Of a stretch of 6,808 nucleotides of DNA, positions 6,655 to 6,808 are shown in pieces. Made by a program: the position numbers and the translations under genes. Position 1 is the stretch's first letter. Every line of letters begins with the position of its first letter. A model generated the notes under the pieces. That model saw only the letters and a program-made list of their open reading frames with translations. It ran no database searches and was not told where the DNA came from. This DNA is from Flavobacteriales bacterium UBA1820 (GTDB taxonomy: Bacteria; Bacteroidota; Bacteroidia; Flavobacteriales; UBA1820), in the NCBI GenBank assembly GCA_002314265.1, contig DCEW01000069.1, forward strand, positions 1 through 6,808. The letters run 5' to 3'.

Positions 6655-6658
6655 CCAA
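6628..6658 (-). promoter_or_regulatory. argB: Bacteroidota-type promoter of argB-rpe
   Basis: Read on the - strand, TTG at 6658-6656, a 20-bp spacer and TACATTTG at 6635-6628 match the phylum consensus exactly, with the same spacing as the promoter at 55-85. Only five bases separate the -7 box from the argB ATG at 6622, so the transcript is expected to begin at or within a few bases of the start codon, making it leaderless or nearly so. Confidence 0.75.
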
Positions 6659-6660
6659 GA

Positions 6661-6677
6661 CGAAAACATCGTTTTCG
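6661..6677. other. Short perfect hairpin upstream of the argB promoter
   Basis: CGAAAAC (6661-6667) and GTTTTCG (6671-6677) form a perfect 7-bp stem with a 3-nt loop. It lies directly upstream of the argB -33 element (6656-6658), between the two copies of the 27-bp repeat. No T-run follows it on either strand, so it is not an obvious terminator. It could be an operator for a dimeric regulator. Confidence 0.4.
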
Positions 6678-6700
6678 GATTCGGATCTGCCGAGCCGTAT

Positions 6701-6721
6701 CCTGCATTATCCAAATGCAGG
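6701..6721. other. 8-bp hairpin overlapping repeat copy 2
   Basis: CCTGCATT (6701-6708) and AATGCAGG (6714-6721) form a perfect 8-bp stem with a 5-nt loop. The right arm lies inside copy 2 of the 27-bp repeat and covers most of its -7-like box. Copy 1 cannot form the same structure because the flanking half is absent there. Confidence 0.5.
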
Positions 6722-6738
6722 GAAAGGCGAGCGCAGAG
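6712..6738 (-). repeat. 27-bp promoter-associated repeat, copy 2
   Basis: Second copy of the argB promoter box, 25 of 27 identical to 6628-6654. Its -7-like sequence is TGCATTTG, one base off TAnnTTTG, and no TTG stands 20 bp upstream (the position reads ACG on the - strand). It is therefore a decayed or alternative promoter, or part of a dispersed intergenic repeat. The rest of 6623-6808 has no coding region that I can support; 6739-6808 may belong to the promoter region of a gene beyond the window. Confidence 0.65.
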
Positions 6739-6808
6739 TCGTAGGCGGAAACACCAGTCCCCGCTTCCTCTCCACAAGCATGCGGGCAAGCGAAGCGGCC
6801 GTTGGAAA

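Noticed and set aside
1..6808. CRISPR array, tRNA, rRNA, insertion sequence or attachment site
   Set aside because: I saw no regularly spaced repeats, cloverleaf, transposase-like protein or terminal inverted repeats. Nearly all of the window is accounted for by chromosomal genes.

Overview
The window looks like chromosomal DNA from a GC-rich member of the Bacteroidota, most likely Bacteroidales; an Alistipes/Rikenellaceae-type genome is my guess from base composition and protein style. The best direct support is promoter structure. Two sites match the Bacteroidota sigma consensus, TTG, 20 bp, TAnnTTTG (55-85 on + and 6658-6628 on -), and a third has a perfect TAnnTTTG (2708-2701 on -). Starts show little Shine-Dalgarno character and lie in A-rich sequence, as is usual in this phylum.

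Layout. Left part, + strand: a promoter and an A/T-rich leader, then a two-gene operon (150-920 and 917-1423) encoding the two halves of a ThrE/YjjP-YjjB type exporter, joined by an ATGA overlap. It converges, with only 18 bp between stop codons, on a long - strand block. Read in its own direction from the right edge, that block is: argB (acetylglutamate kinase family), rpe (ribulose-phosphate 3-epimerase), thiL (thiamine-monophosphate kinase), hemW (radical SAM heme chaperone), a TauE/SafE-family permease and a DUF1634 membrane protein.

How the genes work together. The argB-rpe gap is 22 bp and the permease overlaps the DUF1634 gene by 4 bp, so these pairs are probably co-transcribed and, for the second, perhaps one transport complex. 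The permease pair has its own promoter behind hemW. The gaps before thiL (99 bp) and hemW (167 bp) are larger; the second holds a cluster of strong dyads. argB, rpe, thiL and hemW belong to four different pathways (arginine, pentose phosphate, thiamine, heme) and look like a housekeeping string rather than a functional module.

I found no mobile element, CRISPR array, tRNA or rRNA, and no convincing new multi-gene system. The less ordinary signals are non-coding: a duplicated 27-bp promoter-like box upstream of argB with two hairpins, an apparently leaderless argB transcript, four back-to-back dyads between thiL and hemW, and the split exporter, whose substrate may be succinate rather than threonine/serine.
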